Source of the DNA: Ophiostoma sp. CBS 140.51
Taxonomy: Eukaryota > Ascomycota > Sordariomycetes > Ophiostomatales > Ophiostomataceae
DNA length: 64,000 nucleotides
Reading direction: 5' to 3'
Assembly (NCBI GenBank): GCA_029298735.1
Contig: JANSLP010000018.1
Location: forward strand, 186,001-250,000
In this document: piece by piece, positions 32,533 to 43,664 of the stretch
How positions within the stretch are numbered: the first letter of the stretch is position 1
Layout of the letters: each line of letters opens with the position of its first letter
The notes under the pieces: generated by a model
The model's database searches: none
Told to the model about the DNA's origin: nothing
What the model saw: the letters and a program-made list of their open reading frames with translations, nothing else
Made by a program: the position numbers and the translations under genes

Positions 32533-34356
32533 ATGGCAACAGCAACAAAGATGATGTCTGTGGCGCGTCAATTCAAGGGCATAAACATCGCCCAGGTTGA
32601 CATCAAGCCCATCACCGCAGAGTCGCACTTTTCGCCGTCTACCAGCCCTGCAGGCTCTCGCGTTATTCCCAAAGGCACTGTTGTCAAGGAGGGCCATCAG
32701 CCTCTGCCAGTTGACATCTTGGTCGAAGAAGACGTTGCCATTGTTGTCCGCGACGGAGTCACCATTTGCGCCGACATCTACAGGCCAGCCAAAACCAGCG
32801 AACCCGTCCCAGCCATTTTGGCAGCTGGACCGTTTGGCAAGAACGGCGGGCCCAACAAGAACAACTTCAACAAGTGGCCATGGCGGTTTGGCTGTCCGCG
32901 CATCGCGACGAGCGGCCTCGAGAAGTTTGAAGGGCCAGACCCGGGCTACTGGTGCCTCCACGGCTATGCCATTGTTCACACAGACTGCCGCGGAACTTGG
33001 AACTCGACAGGCAACGTCATCCTACCCAGCAAGAAGGAGGGCGAGGACAACTATGACATTATCGAGTTTGTGGGCCAGCAGCCGTGGTGCAATGGCAAAG
33101 TGTCCATGTCTGGCAACAGTTATCTCTCCATGACGCAGTGGTTTGCCGGTGCCGAGAACCCGCCACACCTGGCCTGTCTTGCTCCATGGGAAGGTGTGTC
33201 TGATCTTTACAACGACATGCTGCGCATTGGTGGGAGTCCCGACCCGGGTTTCACGGCTGGTCTGATTACAGGCGACATTGCCAGCTCAACGGGTTCCAGG
33301 GGCGACGATCTCGAGACCATGTGCTACAAGTATCCGACGTGGAACAAGTATTGGGAAGAGCATCGGCCCGAGTTTGACAAGATCAAAGTCCCACTGTACA
33401 TTGTGGCCAGCTGGACGAATGCTCTCCACACATACGGCACTTTCCGAGCATGGCAAAAAGTGTCGAGCACCGATAAATGGCTGCGCATACACAACACCCA
33501 CGAGTGGCCAGACCTCTATCAGAAGCAGTCCGTTGAGGACCTCCGCAAATTCTACGACTACTACATGAAGTACGCCGTCAACGATTGGCCGCAAACGCCC
33601 AAGATCCGACTCAGCGTGCTCGATGCTGGTGGCCGTGACATTGTCAACAAACCCGAAGCCGAGTTTCCTCTGGTCCGCACTCAACCACTCAAGCTGTACC
33701 TTGATGCAACTCATAACACTACATCGGCGACCGCCCCGACAGAATCTGTGTCCTCATATGACGCTGCCACTGGTGAAAGTATCTTCCGCATCACTTTTCC
33801 CACGAAGACGAAGCTTATTGGCTACAGCAAGCTGCGACTTTGGGCCGAAGCTGAGGGATCGAACGACATGGACATATTTGTGATTTTAGAAAAGATTGAC
33901 ACGGCCACCGGCAATCTGCTCGAGTCCTGTGTCACCGATGTTGGCTACCTCCGGGATAACCCAGACGCCGAGCGCAAAGAACTGGCCGACAAACACGCAG
34001 CTGACCCGTCGTTTGGTGCTTCATACTTCAACAGTGGACCAACTGGCCGGCTGCGGGCTAGTCACCGCGAGCTGGATCCAGCTCAGGCCACTGACTTGAA
34101 CCCGGTCTACACCCATCGTCAAGAACAGTTGCTACAGCCCGGTGAGGTCGTGCAACTCGATATTGGCTTCTGGCCATATGGCTGGATTATCCATCCTCAC
34201 CAGGAACTGCGCCTGCGTATCTCCGGTGTCAACCCCAAACCGCATCTACGACCCAACGACAAGCCGGCCGTCTTGAGGAATAAGGGCCGTCACATTTTCT
34301 ACACGGGTGGTGATCGGGCTTCGTTTCTGTTGTTGCCGTTGATTCCCCGGGCGTGA
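32533..34356 (+). CDS. CocE/NonD family alpha/beta hydrolase 2
   Basis: Single exon, 607 residues, paralogue of the hydrolase at 22318. S15-type catalytic domain with RDGVTICADIYRP (residues 73-85), HTDCRGTWNSTGN around 149-161 and nucleophile GNSYLS with Ser196. The C-terminal jelly-roll domain has RASHRELDPAQA and PGEVVQLDIGFWPYG. It should hydrolyse an ester or amide, and the class includes cocaine esterase and glutaryl-7-ACA acylase. The N-terminus before residue 50 is longer than in its paralogue and carries no clear targeting signal. It reads in the same direction as the regulator at 29014. Having two diverged copies around one regulator suggests two different acyl substrates or successive steps. 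Confidence 0.94.
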   Translation: MATATKMMSVARQFKGINIAQVDIKPITAESHFSPSTSPAGSRVIPKGTVVKEGHQPLPVDILVEEDVAIVVRDGVTICADIYRPAKTSEPVPAILAAGPFGKNGGPNKNNFNKWPWRFGCPRIATSGLEKFEGPDPGYWCLHGYAIVHTDCRGTWNSTGNVILPSKKEGEDNYDIIEFVGQQPWCNGKVSMSGNSYLSMTQWFAGAENPPHLACLAPWEGVSDLYNDMLRIGGSPDPGFTAGLITGDIASSTGSRGDDLETMCYKYPTWNKYWEEHRPEFDKIKVPLYIVASWTNALHTYGTFRAWQKVSSTDKWLRIHNTHEWPDLYQKQSVEDLRKFYDYYMKYAVNDWPQTPKIRLSVLDAGGRDIVNKPEAEFPLVRTQPLKLYLDATHNTTSATAPTESVSSYDAATGESIFRITFPTKTKLIGYSKLRLWAEAEGSNDMDIFVILEKIDTATGNLLESCVTDVGYLRDNPDAERKELADKHAADPSFGASYFNSGPTGRLRASHRELDPAQATDLNPVYTHRQEQLLQPGEVVQLDIGFWPYGWIIHPHQELRLRISGVNPKPHLRPNDKPAVLRNKGRHIFYTGGDRASFLLLPLIPRA

Positions 34357-34623
34357 ACCTTGACAAAGCTTTGTCATGAGCCATATTGTCTACCAACAGA
34401 CAACAAGTTGTGTACATAAATACATGGATCAATGTAACAGCCACACATAAGAATTAATTATATTATATAGAAATGTACGGAGCTTGATTTTTTCCGTCCA
34501 ATAAAAAACATAAATTCCAATACCTGTTTCATCCCACATATCTCATACCGTCATCCCTCTTGTTGACATTTCTATTTATACACGACACGTTATCCGGCCA
34601 TCTTTCATCTCGTCTCTTGCACG

Positions 34624-35670
34624 ATGTCCGATATATGCGAGGATTCCGGGGTCGCCGACGATCTTTCCGTATATGGCGATGGCCTAGAACCAGCAAATTC
34701 CCATAACGGCTTGGATGATACGACACAGGCCGTCGATGGAATCGTCAACGTTTTCTACCAAATCCGAGACGCCTTGGAGACGAACAACAAAATGATGATC
34801 CGAAACTCTGCAAGGATAGATGCTGAGAACCCACACCTTCCACCCTCGGATTCTTTGGTCTTGCCAAGTCCCGTTACGATATGATGTATCTCATAGTTAA
34901 GATGCTCAGGGACTTTGGAAAGTTCTTGGATCTGCCGTCATCCGAGGGCTTTAGCGGCACAAAAAACAAGCGCCAAACGGCAGACCTTCTCCTCGATATT
35001 ATCCACGAGGTGGCCTTCACCGTGTGGCCGCACATCAACGCAGATGCTGTCACTATCTTTGATCTCCCTTGCAGTCACGCAAGACCAGAACACAATAATT
35101 CAGATCCTGATACGGAAGTGCCACCGTGGCTCATGCTAGCGTGTCTGGATTGGTGTAGAATCTCCTAGGTCATCTACGAGACTTGTTTTGCACGTCTTGT
35201 TCGCAGTTTCCGTCGCCTTGGCTGCCACTTCCGTGTAGACTATATGATGGAAAACATAGACTTCGTCGTCCTTTTCGTCTCAGGTGCATGTGGCCCACGA
35301 CGCACATCAACCCCGAAATCATCACATGGGGCATGCGCACATATTTCTCCCTCTTGGCCGCATTTACACGCAGCCTTACTTCTACCCCGGCACTAAACAG
35401 ACGAGAGCAAAACCTAATGCTAAAGAGATATATCAACCATGCAAGGGCTGTTGCTGATCGGGTAGAACCAGAGGCAGCGGACGAATATGAAGGTAAGGAG
35501 GAAGGCTGGGGAGCGAGGACGAGGATGAGGAGGACGACGACGACGACAATAACGATGACGATGAAGACGATGACAATGAGGTTGAAAATGAATACAGTGG
35601 GTAGGACCAATCGACGTAGACTACAGACGGTGATGACAGAGTTACTCATGCTGTCGATGCAAACGCTGTG
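34624..35670 (+). pseudogene. degenerate gene of unknown family with acidic C-terminal tail
   Basis: Not recognised. Coding-like segments run collinearly but in shifting frames. The first is 34624 to about 34835 (DGIVNVFYQIRDALETNN), then from about 34835 a second frame (GFFGLAKSRYDMMYLIVKML) to TAG at 35166-35168. The same frame continues sensibly after that stop (VIYETCFARLVRSFRRLGCH). Near 35283 a third frame takes over (HINPEIITWGMRTYFSLLAA), and near 35510 a last shift would give an Asp/Glu-rich tail encoded by GAC/GAT repeats, ending at a TAG. Removing one premature stop and three single-frame shifts would leave one protein of roughly 340 residues. No plausible set of introns of normal size explains the pattern. 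The alternative is that some segments are chance open frames. Confidence 0.45.
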
Positions 35671-36244
35671 ACCTCAGATGCAGCCCCGGTTGAAACTGCA
35701 CATATACCCAGGCAATGTTTGCAAAACTCTTCCCTTTGAGTTCTTTAGAGTAATTTAATTATAGCAGAGGAAAAAATAAAAAGATACCCCTTCGATTTAA
35801 TTAACTAAACCAACACTCTCGTGATTATACGTTTCTTTATTTATTTTTATAATAATCATACTTCAACGCTCGGCAAATAAATCAAACATATAACATATAT
35901 CAAATCCAAAGTAAAGAAGAAGCAAAGGGCGATACCAGTTATAAGATGATGGCAAAGTCTCTAAGCACTTTCGTTTTATCTTGATGCGTAGCCGTTAAAA
36001 GAATAGATGGTGTCGACATGTCGTTGGCCACACTGAGGTGCCGCACCATTGCTTCGCCTACTACTGTTGAATGGGAAATTTTAATGTTAGCGCTGGAGTT
36101 TAATAAGAAGCACATATTTGGCGCCTGCTTATAGGATTATTAGTATTGAATTATATGTAATAAAAAAAGATTGTGCTACGTCTTAATGTTTGTATTTATT
36201 TCAGATATAGTAAGTAGGAATAGAAGATATTGAAATACAATAAC
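35671..36244. other. intergenic, AT-rich
   Basis: About 570 bases, very AT-rich, 3' of the zinc dehydrogenase gene. Nothing recognisable. Confidence 0.5.
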
Positions 36245-37357
36245 TTAGCTTGGAATAATAACAGCTTTAATAGGCACTCCCTTTCCAACCAATCCGAGAG
36301 CCTCTTCCAAACGATCAAGCGGGAACCGATGGGTGATCAGTTTGGCAAACTGCAACCGTTCGCCATGTTCAGATGCAATATCCACCGTTTTCTTGTAGCT
36401 GGCGACATCGAGACCCAAGCTGCCGATAATCTGGAGATTGTAGTTGTTGATCCGCACTGGGTCAATTGGTACAGAGTGGCTGCCGGAGTAGAGGCCAAGA
36501 ATAAGATATTGCCCGTTCGGACCCAAAAAATTGATGCCCTCAGCAAAGGCAGATGCAGTCCCGGCAGCTTCGATGACAATGCATGCTCCACCACGGTCGG
36601 CCGTGAGCTCCTTGACACGGACAAGCCGTGCTTCTGGTCTCGTTTGGGTGACAGACATTGTGCACGTCGCACCAAGTGAGGCTGCCACGTCTAGGCGATG
36701 ATCCGGGTCGCCAATGACGATGATCGACCGGGCTCCAGCAAGGCTTGCCAGAAGAGTGCATGCCAGACCCACAGGGCCCGAGCCTTGTATGACAACATCG
36801 TCATCTGGACCGATGCCTGTCGTGGTTGTCATTCGAAGTTGCTTCAAACCTCTCAGAGCAGTCGGCATGCCGCATCCAAATGTGATGATGTTGTCCGCAG
36901 CCGCAACACCGCTGGGGACACGTATGTACACGCAGTTCTCGCTCAATGTGGCGTATTGTCGGAAGCCTGCCCCGTTGGGTGTTCCGGCGGATGGCGGCCA
37001 GTTGATCTTCTGGCACTGGAGTGGGTTCGAGCTGCTGCAGCCGGAGCACGTCCCACAAGGCGCCAGTGGCATCCAGTAGAGTGTGTCGCCTTGGCTCAAC
37101 GATGTACCCACGCTGTCGGTTTTGATCTTAGCTCCAAGGCTTTCGATGATACCAACAGCTTCATGTCCGAAACAGACACCTGTGGACGACGATTTGGCTG
37201 GAACGTCGCCTTTCAGCCGATGCACATCACTGCCGCATATGCCGGCAATGGAGACGCGCACAAGAATCTCATCTGGTGCTGGCGGATGCACTTCTTCCTC
37301 GACAATCTTGATCGGCTCCCCCGGTCTTGTAAAAACTGCAACTTTTCCAGTCCGCAT
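36245..37357 (-). CDS. zinc medium-chain dehydrogenase 2
   Basis: Single exon, 370 residues, NAD(P)-dependent alcohol dehydrogenase fold. Catalytic zinc ligands are Cys41 (GICGSD) and His65-Glu66 (CFGHE). The structural zinc loop is Cys101, 104, 107 and 115 (PCGTCSGCSSSNPLQC). The dinucleotide-binding loop GSGPVGL is near residue 192, preceded by the FGCGMPTALRGL segment that in this family caps the active site. The enzyme is closest in pattern to the threonine/alcohol/L-idonate dehydrogenase branch. It is the first of five consecutive minus-strand genes (with the acyl-CoA dehydrogenase, lactonase-like, porter and aldehyde dehydrogenase genes), which suggests a shared pathway although fungi do not make operons. 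Oxidation of a pathway alcohol to a ketone or aldehyde is inferred. Confidence 0.93.
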   Translation of the reverse strand: MRTGKVAVFTRPGEPIKIVEEEVHPPAPDEILVRVSIAGICGSDVHRLKGDVPAKSSSTGVCFGHEAVGIIESLGAKIKTDSVGTSLSQGDTLYWMPLAPCGTCSGCSSSNPLQCQKINWPPSAGTPNGAGFRQYATLSENCVYIRVPSGVAAADNIITFGCGMPTALRGLKQLRMTTTTGIGPDDDVVIQGSGPVGLACTLLASLAGARSIIVIGDPDHRLDVAASLGATCTMSVTQTRPEARLVRVKELTADRGGACIVIEAAGTASAFAEGINFLGPNGQYLILGLYSGSHSVPIDPVRINNYNLQIIGSLGLDVASYKKTVDIASEHGERLQFAKLITHRFPLDRLEEALGLVGKGVPIKAVIIPS

Positions 37358-37786
37358 TTTCGTTTGCTTATTGGGTTAAATATCTGAACGTGATGTACTG
37401 ATGATTGGCATACAGAGGTGATTGGCGTGAGCGTGTAAATAAGACGGCTGCATGAAATTTAATTCCAGAAAGCATCAGCTGTCAATCAATATTCAAGAAT
37501 TAGACAGTGTCTTGATTTATTGGTCAAAATAGTAGCCTCGGGTACTTTTCATGACAACTGGTGTTGCATTGGGACGGGGTGGATTGCCCGCCCAGATTTA
37601 CAAGCTGTGGCCAACCCGCACTTAACATTCACGAACCATGATACAAAAGTGTCAGTTTTAACCCGTTTTCTGACTTATAGGTGATTATGGATGGTATCGT
37701 GTATATTTTGAGCATGAAATAAATAAATATGTACATTAAAATAGGAACATGATGGGAGGACCGAGCATGAGTTCGACCACACATGT
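37358..37786. other. intergenic, promoter of zinc dehydrogenase 2
   Basis: About 430 bases between the dehydrogenase start and the acyl-CoA dehydrogenase stop. AT-rich, no operator recognised. Confidence 0.45.
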
Positions 37787-39121
37787 TTAATAACTCTTGG
37801 GTAAGCCAAGAACACGCTGGCCGATGTAGTTCTTAATCATCTCGCCACTGACCGGGGCAATTCGGCCGATCCACGACTCCCGCTGGTACCGCTCCACATG
37901 GTATTCTTTGGCGTAGCCCATGCCACCATGGGACAGGATGGCCCGTTCACACGTCTTGGCCGTGGCCTCGGCGGCCAGATACTTCGCAGCATTGGCATAG
38001 GCGCCGTCCGTACTGCCGTTGTCGTACATGCGAGCAGCTAGGTAAATCATCAAGCGAGCACTCTCGAGCTGCATCCAGCACTCAGCCAGGGGATGCTGCA
38101 GGCCTTGGTATGAGCCCACCGGCTTCCCAAACACCACACGATCGTTGACATAGTTGCATGTGCGCCGGAGAGCTGCATAGCCAATACCTAAGGACTCCGC
38201 ACCAATTAGGATACGTTCGGCGTTCATGCCGTGCATAATCATGCGGAAGCCCTCGCCCTCCTCGCCGATGAGATCAGCGGCCGGCACCTTCCAGCCGTCG
38301 AAATTGAGCACATTTGTGTCGACGGCGGCACGGCCCATCTTGGGAATCTCGGCTACGTCGACAGCACTGCGGTCAAGGTTGGTGTAGAAGAGGGACAGGC
38401 CCTGGGTGGGCTTTGTGACCTTATCGAGCGGCGTGGTGCGCACAAGAATGAGAATCTTCTCGGCCACTTGCGCTGTTGAGATGAACACTTTGCTGCCGCG
38501 GAGGACGTAGTGGTCGGCGTCTGGTGTGGGCTTCACCGCCAGAGACTGCAGCTTCAGGGTATCGAGGCCTGTATTCGGCTCCGTCACGCCAAAACACGCC
38601 CGTTCCTTGCCTGCAATCAAAGGCGGCAGCCACCGCTGCTTTTGCTGGTCGCTGCCAAACTTGGCCACCGGCTCCAGGCCAAAAATATTCATGTGCACGG
38701 CCGAAGCGCCCTGCTGGCCGGCCCCCGACTCGGCAATAGTCTGCAGCATGATGGCGGCCTCAGAAATGCCCAGCTCAGATCCGCCATATTTTGATGGTAG
38801 GCAGATGCCCAACCAGCCGTTATCGGCCAAGTCCTTTGTAAATTCGGAAGGCCATTTCTTGTCATTGTCCCGCCCCAGCCAATACTCGTCTGGGTAGTTG
38901 ACACAGATCTTGGCCACGGCCTCTCGCACTTCTCGTTGTGATTCTGTCCAGTCTGGCAGGTTGGTGGGAAGAAAGTCGGTTGCCCGGGCATGAACGGCGC
39001 GGGAGACGATACCCTGAAAAGCGTGTCGTGGCAGGTGTGTTGTGAGGGATTGTAGTGGCTGCAGCGGATGGAGTCGCTGTAATCGCCGTAGTGAGCGTGC
39101 CGCGGCAATTGTCTTTTGCAT
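37787..39121 (-). CDS. acyl-CoA dehydrogenase, probably mitochondrial
   Basis: Single exon, 444 residues. FAD enzyme that introduces an alpha,beta double bond into an acyl-CoA thioester and passes electrons to ETF. The first 45 residues are Arg/Leu/His-rich without acidic residues, ending in VSRAVHARA, a typical mitochondrial presequence; the C-terminus (PKSY) is not a peroxisomal PTS1. The N-terminal helical domain, the central FGVTEPNTGLD flavin-binding strand and the C-terminal HGGMGYAKEYHVERYQRESW helix are all present. The Glu in APVSGEM near residue 425 lies where the catalytic base sits in short/medium-chain enzymes. The pattern is nearer to branched-chain or citronellyl-CoA-type dehydrogenases than to the classical fatty-acid enzymes (family impression, not measured). 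Together with the CoA-transferase at 54364 it implies a CoA-ester stage in the pathway. Confidence 0.93.
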   Translation of the reverse strand: MQKTIAAARSLRRLQRLHPLQPLQSLTTHLPRHAFQGIVSRAVHARATDFLPTNLPDWTESQREVREAVAKICVNYPDEYWLGRDNDKKWPSEFTKDLADNGWLGICLPSKYGGSELGISEAAIMLQTIAESGAGQQGASAVHMNIFGLEPVAKFGSDQQKQRWLPPLIAGKERACFGVTEPNTGLDTLKLQSLAVKPTPDADHYVLRGSKVFISTAQVAEKILILVRTTPLDKVTKPTQGLSLFYTNLDRSAVDVAEIPKMGRAAVDTNVLNFDGWKVPAADLIGEEGEGFRMIMHGMNAERILIGAESLGIGYAALRRTCNYVNDRVVFGKPVGSYQGLQHPLAECWMQLESARLMIYLAARMYDNGSTDGAYANAAKYLAAEATAKTCERAILSHGGMGYAKEYHVERYQRESWIGRIAPVSGEMIKNYIGQRVLGLPKSY

Positions 39122-40118
39122 TTCGGCGGATGTGAATGGGGGGGAAAGAGGAGGTTGTTTCGAATTGAGTGAGTTGCTCGGTATCTTGTCGTTTTAGTCA
39201 AAGGGATGATCAGAAGGCGTCTTCTCGTCGCCAAATGGGCATCATATCCGCTCAAACGACCAGGGCACGATTTGGTTAAATATTGTTGGAGATCCCGAGG
39301 TTTTTGATGCAGCTACAGTGAATGTGCTGTGTTGGCGCTGTGTTGGGGTTGTGTTTCCCCCAAAGAGAGTCGAGAACTGTGACGTAAGCTAGCGTGGAGA
39401 GACCTGCAACAACAGTGAGAATAGCGCTGGTTTGTAGGTACAGCAGATCATCGGCCAGAATTCCGAGTGCTGCACCGGCACTATTTCCCGGGCCTGCAAC
39501 CAGCACAGTTAGGTTCTGGTTGCCCAAAGTGTGGAGAACCAGCTGTCTGACAGGCCGCGGACAGGGGACCAGGGGGTTTGAACTGAGCTGTGCCAAGGCT
39601 GCCTGCACGTCTGACTTCCGGAATGCACGTCAAAGCTACAGGACATACTGGACCTGGGAGCCGACGTCTGCATCGGAATCGGCATTTTCACACACCCAAG
39701 TTTGATGGACTTTATTCCGTGAGGTTTCGAATAGCCTTTATGGATTGAGAAGTGATGTTTTAGTCGGCTTTTGTAACGACTGCTGTGCGGTTACCTTTTT
39801 TTAGACACAAATGTGACCTAACGTTCAGTGCAACAGGGCCCAGAGCGATGCCAGTACCTGGGCATACAACAACCACTCACATCTGACAGCTGTGGCTTGT
39901 GTTGTTTACAAAATCAAGTTAATTATGTGTTTCAATGCGTTTGTATCGTGATAAAAGTGATAATTCGTTCTCGATTATGAGATGACGTAATAAATGCAGA
40001 AAACAAGTCAAGATCATTGAACCATGTGCATGTGCATACCCACAGCCAACAGCCCACCAACCCAGACACTCCAATCACAAACGCCCGCCCATGATAACGT
40101 CCCCCTAAAACACACTCT
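39122..40118. other. intergenic with a possible coding remnant
   Basis: About 1 kb. On the minus strand 39608-39276 encodes a 110-residue open frame with a protein-like stretch (SDVQAALAQLSSNPLVPC, then GNQNLTVLVAGPGNSAGAAL). No ATG-started full gene, family or splice model could be established. It could be a relic of a small secreted or surface protein. The remainder is promoter of the acyl-CoA dehydrogenase and 3' flank of the lactonase-like gene. Confidence 0.3.
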
Positions 40119-41054
40119 CTACTCAAACACCTTCTTCTGGGCGACGTAGGAACTGTAGACATCCATATCGTGGCCAAATACAAGCTTGGCATCAAACAGG
40201 CGCTGCAGACGCTTGATCATGGTCAGGCTGTTGAACCAGGCGTTGTGGTCACGCGCCAGACCACCGTGCGGGTGTGCCAGCTCGTAGTTCTCCGAGATGT
40301 GGAACTGGTCGGTCGTCCAGATGAACGTGCCGTCCTTTGCCAGGTTGACCTGCATAATGACCAGGCCGGGTGTGTGGCCGGGCGAGTGGTGCAGCGTGAT
40401 GCCCTGGTAGATGTCGAGGTGCGCATCGTTGAACGTCTGCCACTTGAGGCGGTCCAGGATCATGTAGTGGCTGAGGTAGACGCCCAGGTCGGCGCCCGTG
40501 GCCACGGCCCAGCAGGCGTGCTTGAACTCCTCCTCGTGCACGTAGATGGGCACATCTGTGTCCAAGAAGTGTTCCAGACCACCGGCGTGATCGAGGTGTA
40601 GGTGGCCAATGATTACGGCCTTGACATCCTTGATGTCGTTGCCCGTCTGCTTGATGGCCTCTGGCAGCTTGTTCTCCACGTTGTACTTTGTACGTGGGAA
40701 CACGTCGGTCAGAGGAGCACCCCATTTCTGGATTGTTAGCAGTGTACAAGACATGGATATGTCAATTCATAACGGTGTACTCACCACCTCGATATCCTCA
40801 GCGCAACCTGTCTCGTACAGAATGAGACCGACGCCGGGGTACTCGATCAGACACGCCAAGACAACAAGCTGGCGGCGCTTGTTCTCGGGGTTTTTGTTGG
40901 AAAGGGTTGAAGTATTACCACCACGAAGCAGCCACGACTCGTCACACTCGAGGGTGCCCAGGTTCAAGAAGTGCATCTTAGTGCCCTCAGGGCACTTGAA
41001 TGCGGGCACAGCCGCATTGGCGAAAAGCGACGTGATGTCTGTTGTGGAGCTCAT
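40119..41054 (-). CDS. metallo-beta-lactamase-fold hydrolase (lactonase-like)
   Basis: Exons 41054-40785 and 40727-40119 (57-bp intron) give 292 residues. The dinuclear zinc signature HLHLDH is at residues 132-137, after the splice, with further ligands expected in HHSPGHTPG, TTDQFH and FGHDMD. The gross layout, including the N-terminal GTLECDESWLLRGG segment, is that of the AHL-lactonase (AttM/AiiA) group, found in fungi also as lactone-ring hydrolases. It would open a lactone to a hydroxy acid. No signal peptide. Within the cluster this fits a ring-opening step ahead of alcohol oxidation and CoA-ester formation, although no Baeyer-Villiger monooxygenase that would make such a lactone is present in the window. 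Quorum-quenching activity is an alternative reading. Confidence 0.92.
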
Positions 41055-41848
41055 GTTGATGTGTGGTTGTATGATGAGTAAGAAATGAGAAACGGGTTCT
41101 GCAAGCAAGTGAATATGGCCAAACAGAAGAATGGGAAAGAGATAAATAAATTGATGCAGCCCTCGCAATTTGGATGCTTGACGGTCGTATTTATCATCTG
41201 TCGTCAACATCCGCAAAGGTTGGAACCGCAGTCCGCCCCCTCTTTCTTACAAGGTCCCCTCACCCGTTCGTCCATTTCTCCGCATTTAATGCATCCCGAG
41301 CTAATCCCAACCAACACCAACGCAGCGAGAGAGAGCTAGAGAAAAAGCCACAGCATCAGTCCATGGAGTCGCCGTTTCCCTGCTGAGAAAGTCCAGCCGC
41401 TAGTTGCTCGAGCTTACTCCTCACTAACACGGAAACCACACCGGAAATAGTGCTTCGGTCGCTCTGCCGATCGCCTGGGCAAGCTGGCAAGCTTGACTCG
41501 AGTTGTGCTGTGAGCTGTCTTAGCTGTGCATTATGCAGTCGAGTCTGTTGCATCCCAATTTAACCAGTGGCAGGATACATTAAGCGAATTACGGCTCAAT
41601 CACCGAAGGGCGTTAAAGGAAGTCCCAGGTCAAGCAAACGTGCCACCTCTTGTCCCAGGAACCTGGGACGACACATGTTTTGAGGCAGAAATTAAACATT
41701 AGGATCTGACTAAACTTGGGTCAGCCTACCTCCCCGTTGACATCCAATCTAGATCTCTACTTGAAACGGATATAATAAACATATTTGAACGACCTGCACC
41801 GGTGTCTTGCCTCGAAGCCCACACCTCGTCGACTTCCACCCAGCAAAC
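41055..41848. other. intergenic, promoter of lactonase-like gene
   Basis: About 790 bases. No ORF with support. Several CGG/CCG triplets lie within 200 bases of the ATG (for example near 41200-41240), without a clear palindrome. Confidence 0.45.
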
Positions 41849-43664
41849 CTAAGACGACTCGGTCTGATCAGCCTGCTCGGCGTGGATGGCATGCTGCACC
41901 TTCTCTGACTCGATGGCACGGTCGAGCTCCTCGCGCTGCTCGGCAGTCAGATGCGTCAGGTGCAGAGCAACCTTGTCACCGAATTTCTCGCTAATCTCCT
42001 CGAGAGCGAGACCCTTGGTCTCGGGGAACGTCCACCAGATAATGGGAATGTTGATGGCCGTGAGGATAATAAAGACGAGGTAGTACTTCCAGCCAATGGT
42101 GGCAAAGGCCGTGGCGGCAGGGATCAGGTACGCCACGGTGGAAAGGAAGAGCACGGCCAGCGACCAGGCCATGCCCTTGGCACGGAGGTGGTTCGGGAAG
42201 ATCTCGCTGCAGTAGACGTAGGTCGTGGCGTCGATGCACACACCATAGCTGATTGGGTTAGTGAGAAGAACGAATATACCAGTGGTGATCGAGTGTGGAT
42301 TGGTACATACAATGCAACAAAGAGGAAGAAGAAAAACACGCCTGCATCAAGGCCGTGCTTGTTTGTGGTGCCGGCGTACGAGGCGGAGAGAGCGGCGAGG
42401 AGGATCAGGCAGACCATACAGCCGGTCATGCCGATGACTATTTCGTTAGTACCTACTCCAATATCCATCATTGGGAGTTAAATAGGACTTACTCAAAAGC
42501 TTCACACGGCCAACGCGGTCAATGAGCAGCGAAGACACGTAGTTGCCGCACGTAGCGATGGTCACATACACGGCAGCCAGAAGGAGAGCGACAGTGTTGG
42601 ACAGACCCAGGCCCTCGTAGAGAATGACACTGTAGTTGTAGACAACTGGTTGTTCATCTGGTTAGCTATGTTATCTTTCTTTTGCACATTTCTTTGTTGT
42701 CTACTCACCCAAGATGCAAGTACTCTCAGAACCAAACATGGTCATAAAGGCACAGAACAAACGCTTGCGGTCCGAGGGGGAGCGGAACATGCTCATCCAG
42801 GTGGCCTGCTTGGCGAGCTCTAGATCCGCCTCGACCTGGTTCTTCATAACATAAAACTCCTCGCGGGCAAACGAGATGGCTGAAGAGTTGTTCTTGCTGT
42901 CGTGGAGCTTCTCAATAATCGTCCATGCCTCGTCCGAGCGACCACGCATTAGCAGCCAGCGAGGCGACTCGGGCAGGATCGGCGTGAGGCACAATAGAAT
43001 CAAGGGCCACAGGACCTGGACGGCAAGAGGGAACCGCCATTGGAAGCCCTCGTTGCTGGCAAAATAACACGCGTAGCCGATCCATGCGGCAATGGCATAG
43101 CCACCAACGAGGACGACACCGTGCTGGGCGACAAGGAAGCCACGGCTGGCAGGCGGGGCAATTTCGCTCTGGAACATGGGGATGAGCACCATCAGGACAC
43201 CGGCAGCAAAACCACCCAAGACACGGCCGGCCAGGAACATAGCCAGGTTGCGGGCACCGGCTTGGAGAGCACCAGCGAGGATGGCAATGGGCGTGGCGAA
43301 GAGAAGCGTACGCTTGCGGCCCAGGCCATCGCATGACCAGCCACCGACGAGAGCTCCAAAGAAGCCACCACCGGAGAAGGCACCGTTGATACCGCCGATG
43401 ATGGAGTTGGTGTAGGCATAACGAGGCGATGTAGAGTCGGAGCTGAGGTCGAAGTATAGATACCAAGAAGGCTGGCCAATAGTCGTCGAGGTGATACTGA
43501 AACTGTAGCCGTAGGTAATACTGCCCAGGCAGAGTGCGAGGACGATCTGTACAAGTTAGAATTTGCCAGTTTCATGAGAACAAGAATCTCAACGCGTGTA
43601 TGTCGGACTGGAAACTTACTGCAAGGTTGAACGCGCTCACATGGCGCTCCTCCTTGGTGGCCAT
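41849..43664 (-). CDS. MFS sugar porter with five exons
   Basis: Exons 43664-43620, 43546-42709, 42645-42493, 42437-42311 and 42248-41849 join in phase to 520 residues; introns are 55-73 bp. Motifs visible are WSCDGLGRKRTLLFATP after TM2, GRVLGGFAAGVLMVLIPMFQSE, LPESPRWLLMRGRSDEAW before the central loop, LIDRVGRVKLL in the second half, and FPETKGLALEEISEKFG near the C-terminus. These are the standard sugar-porter signatures with about 12 membrane helices. The pattern resembles fungal quinate/hexose-type porters, but specificity is not readable. It lies between the lactonase-like hydrolase and the aldehyde dehydrogenase, all on the minus strand. Confidence 0.92.

Noticed and set aside
35510..35600. 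GAC/GAT repeat as an independent microsatellite
   Set aside because: It reads as an acidic tail collinear with the degraded gene upstream, so it is treated as part of that pseudogene.
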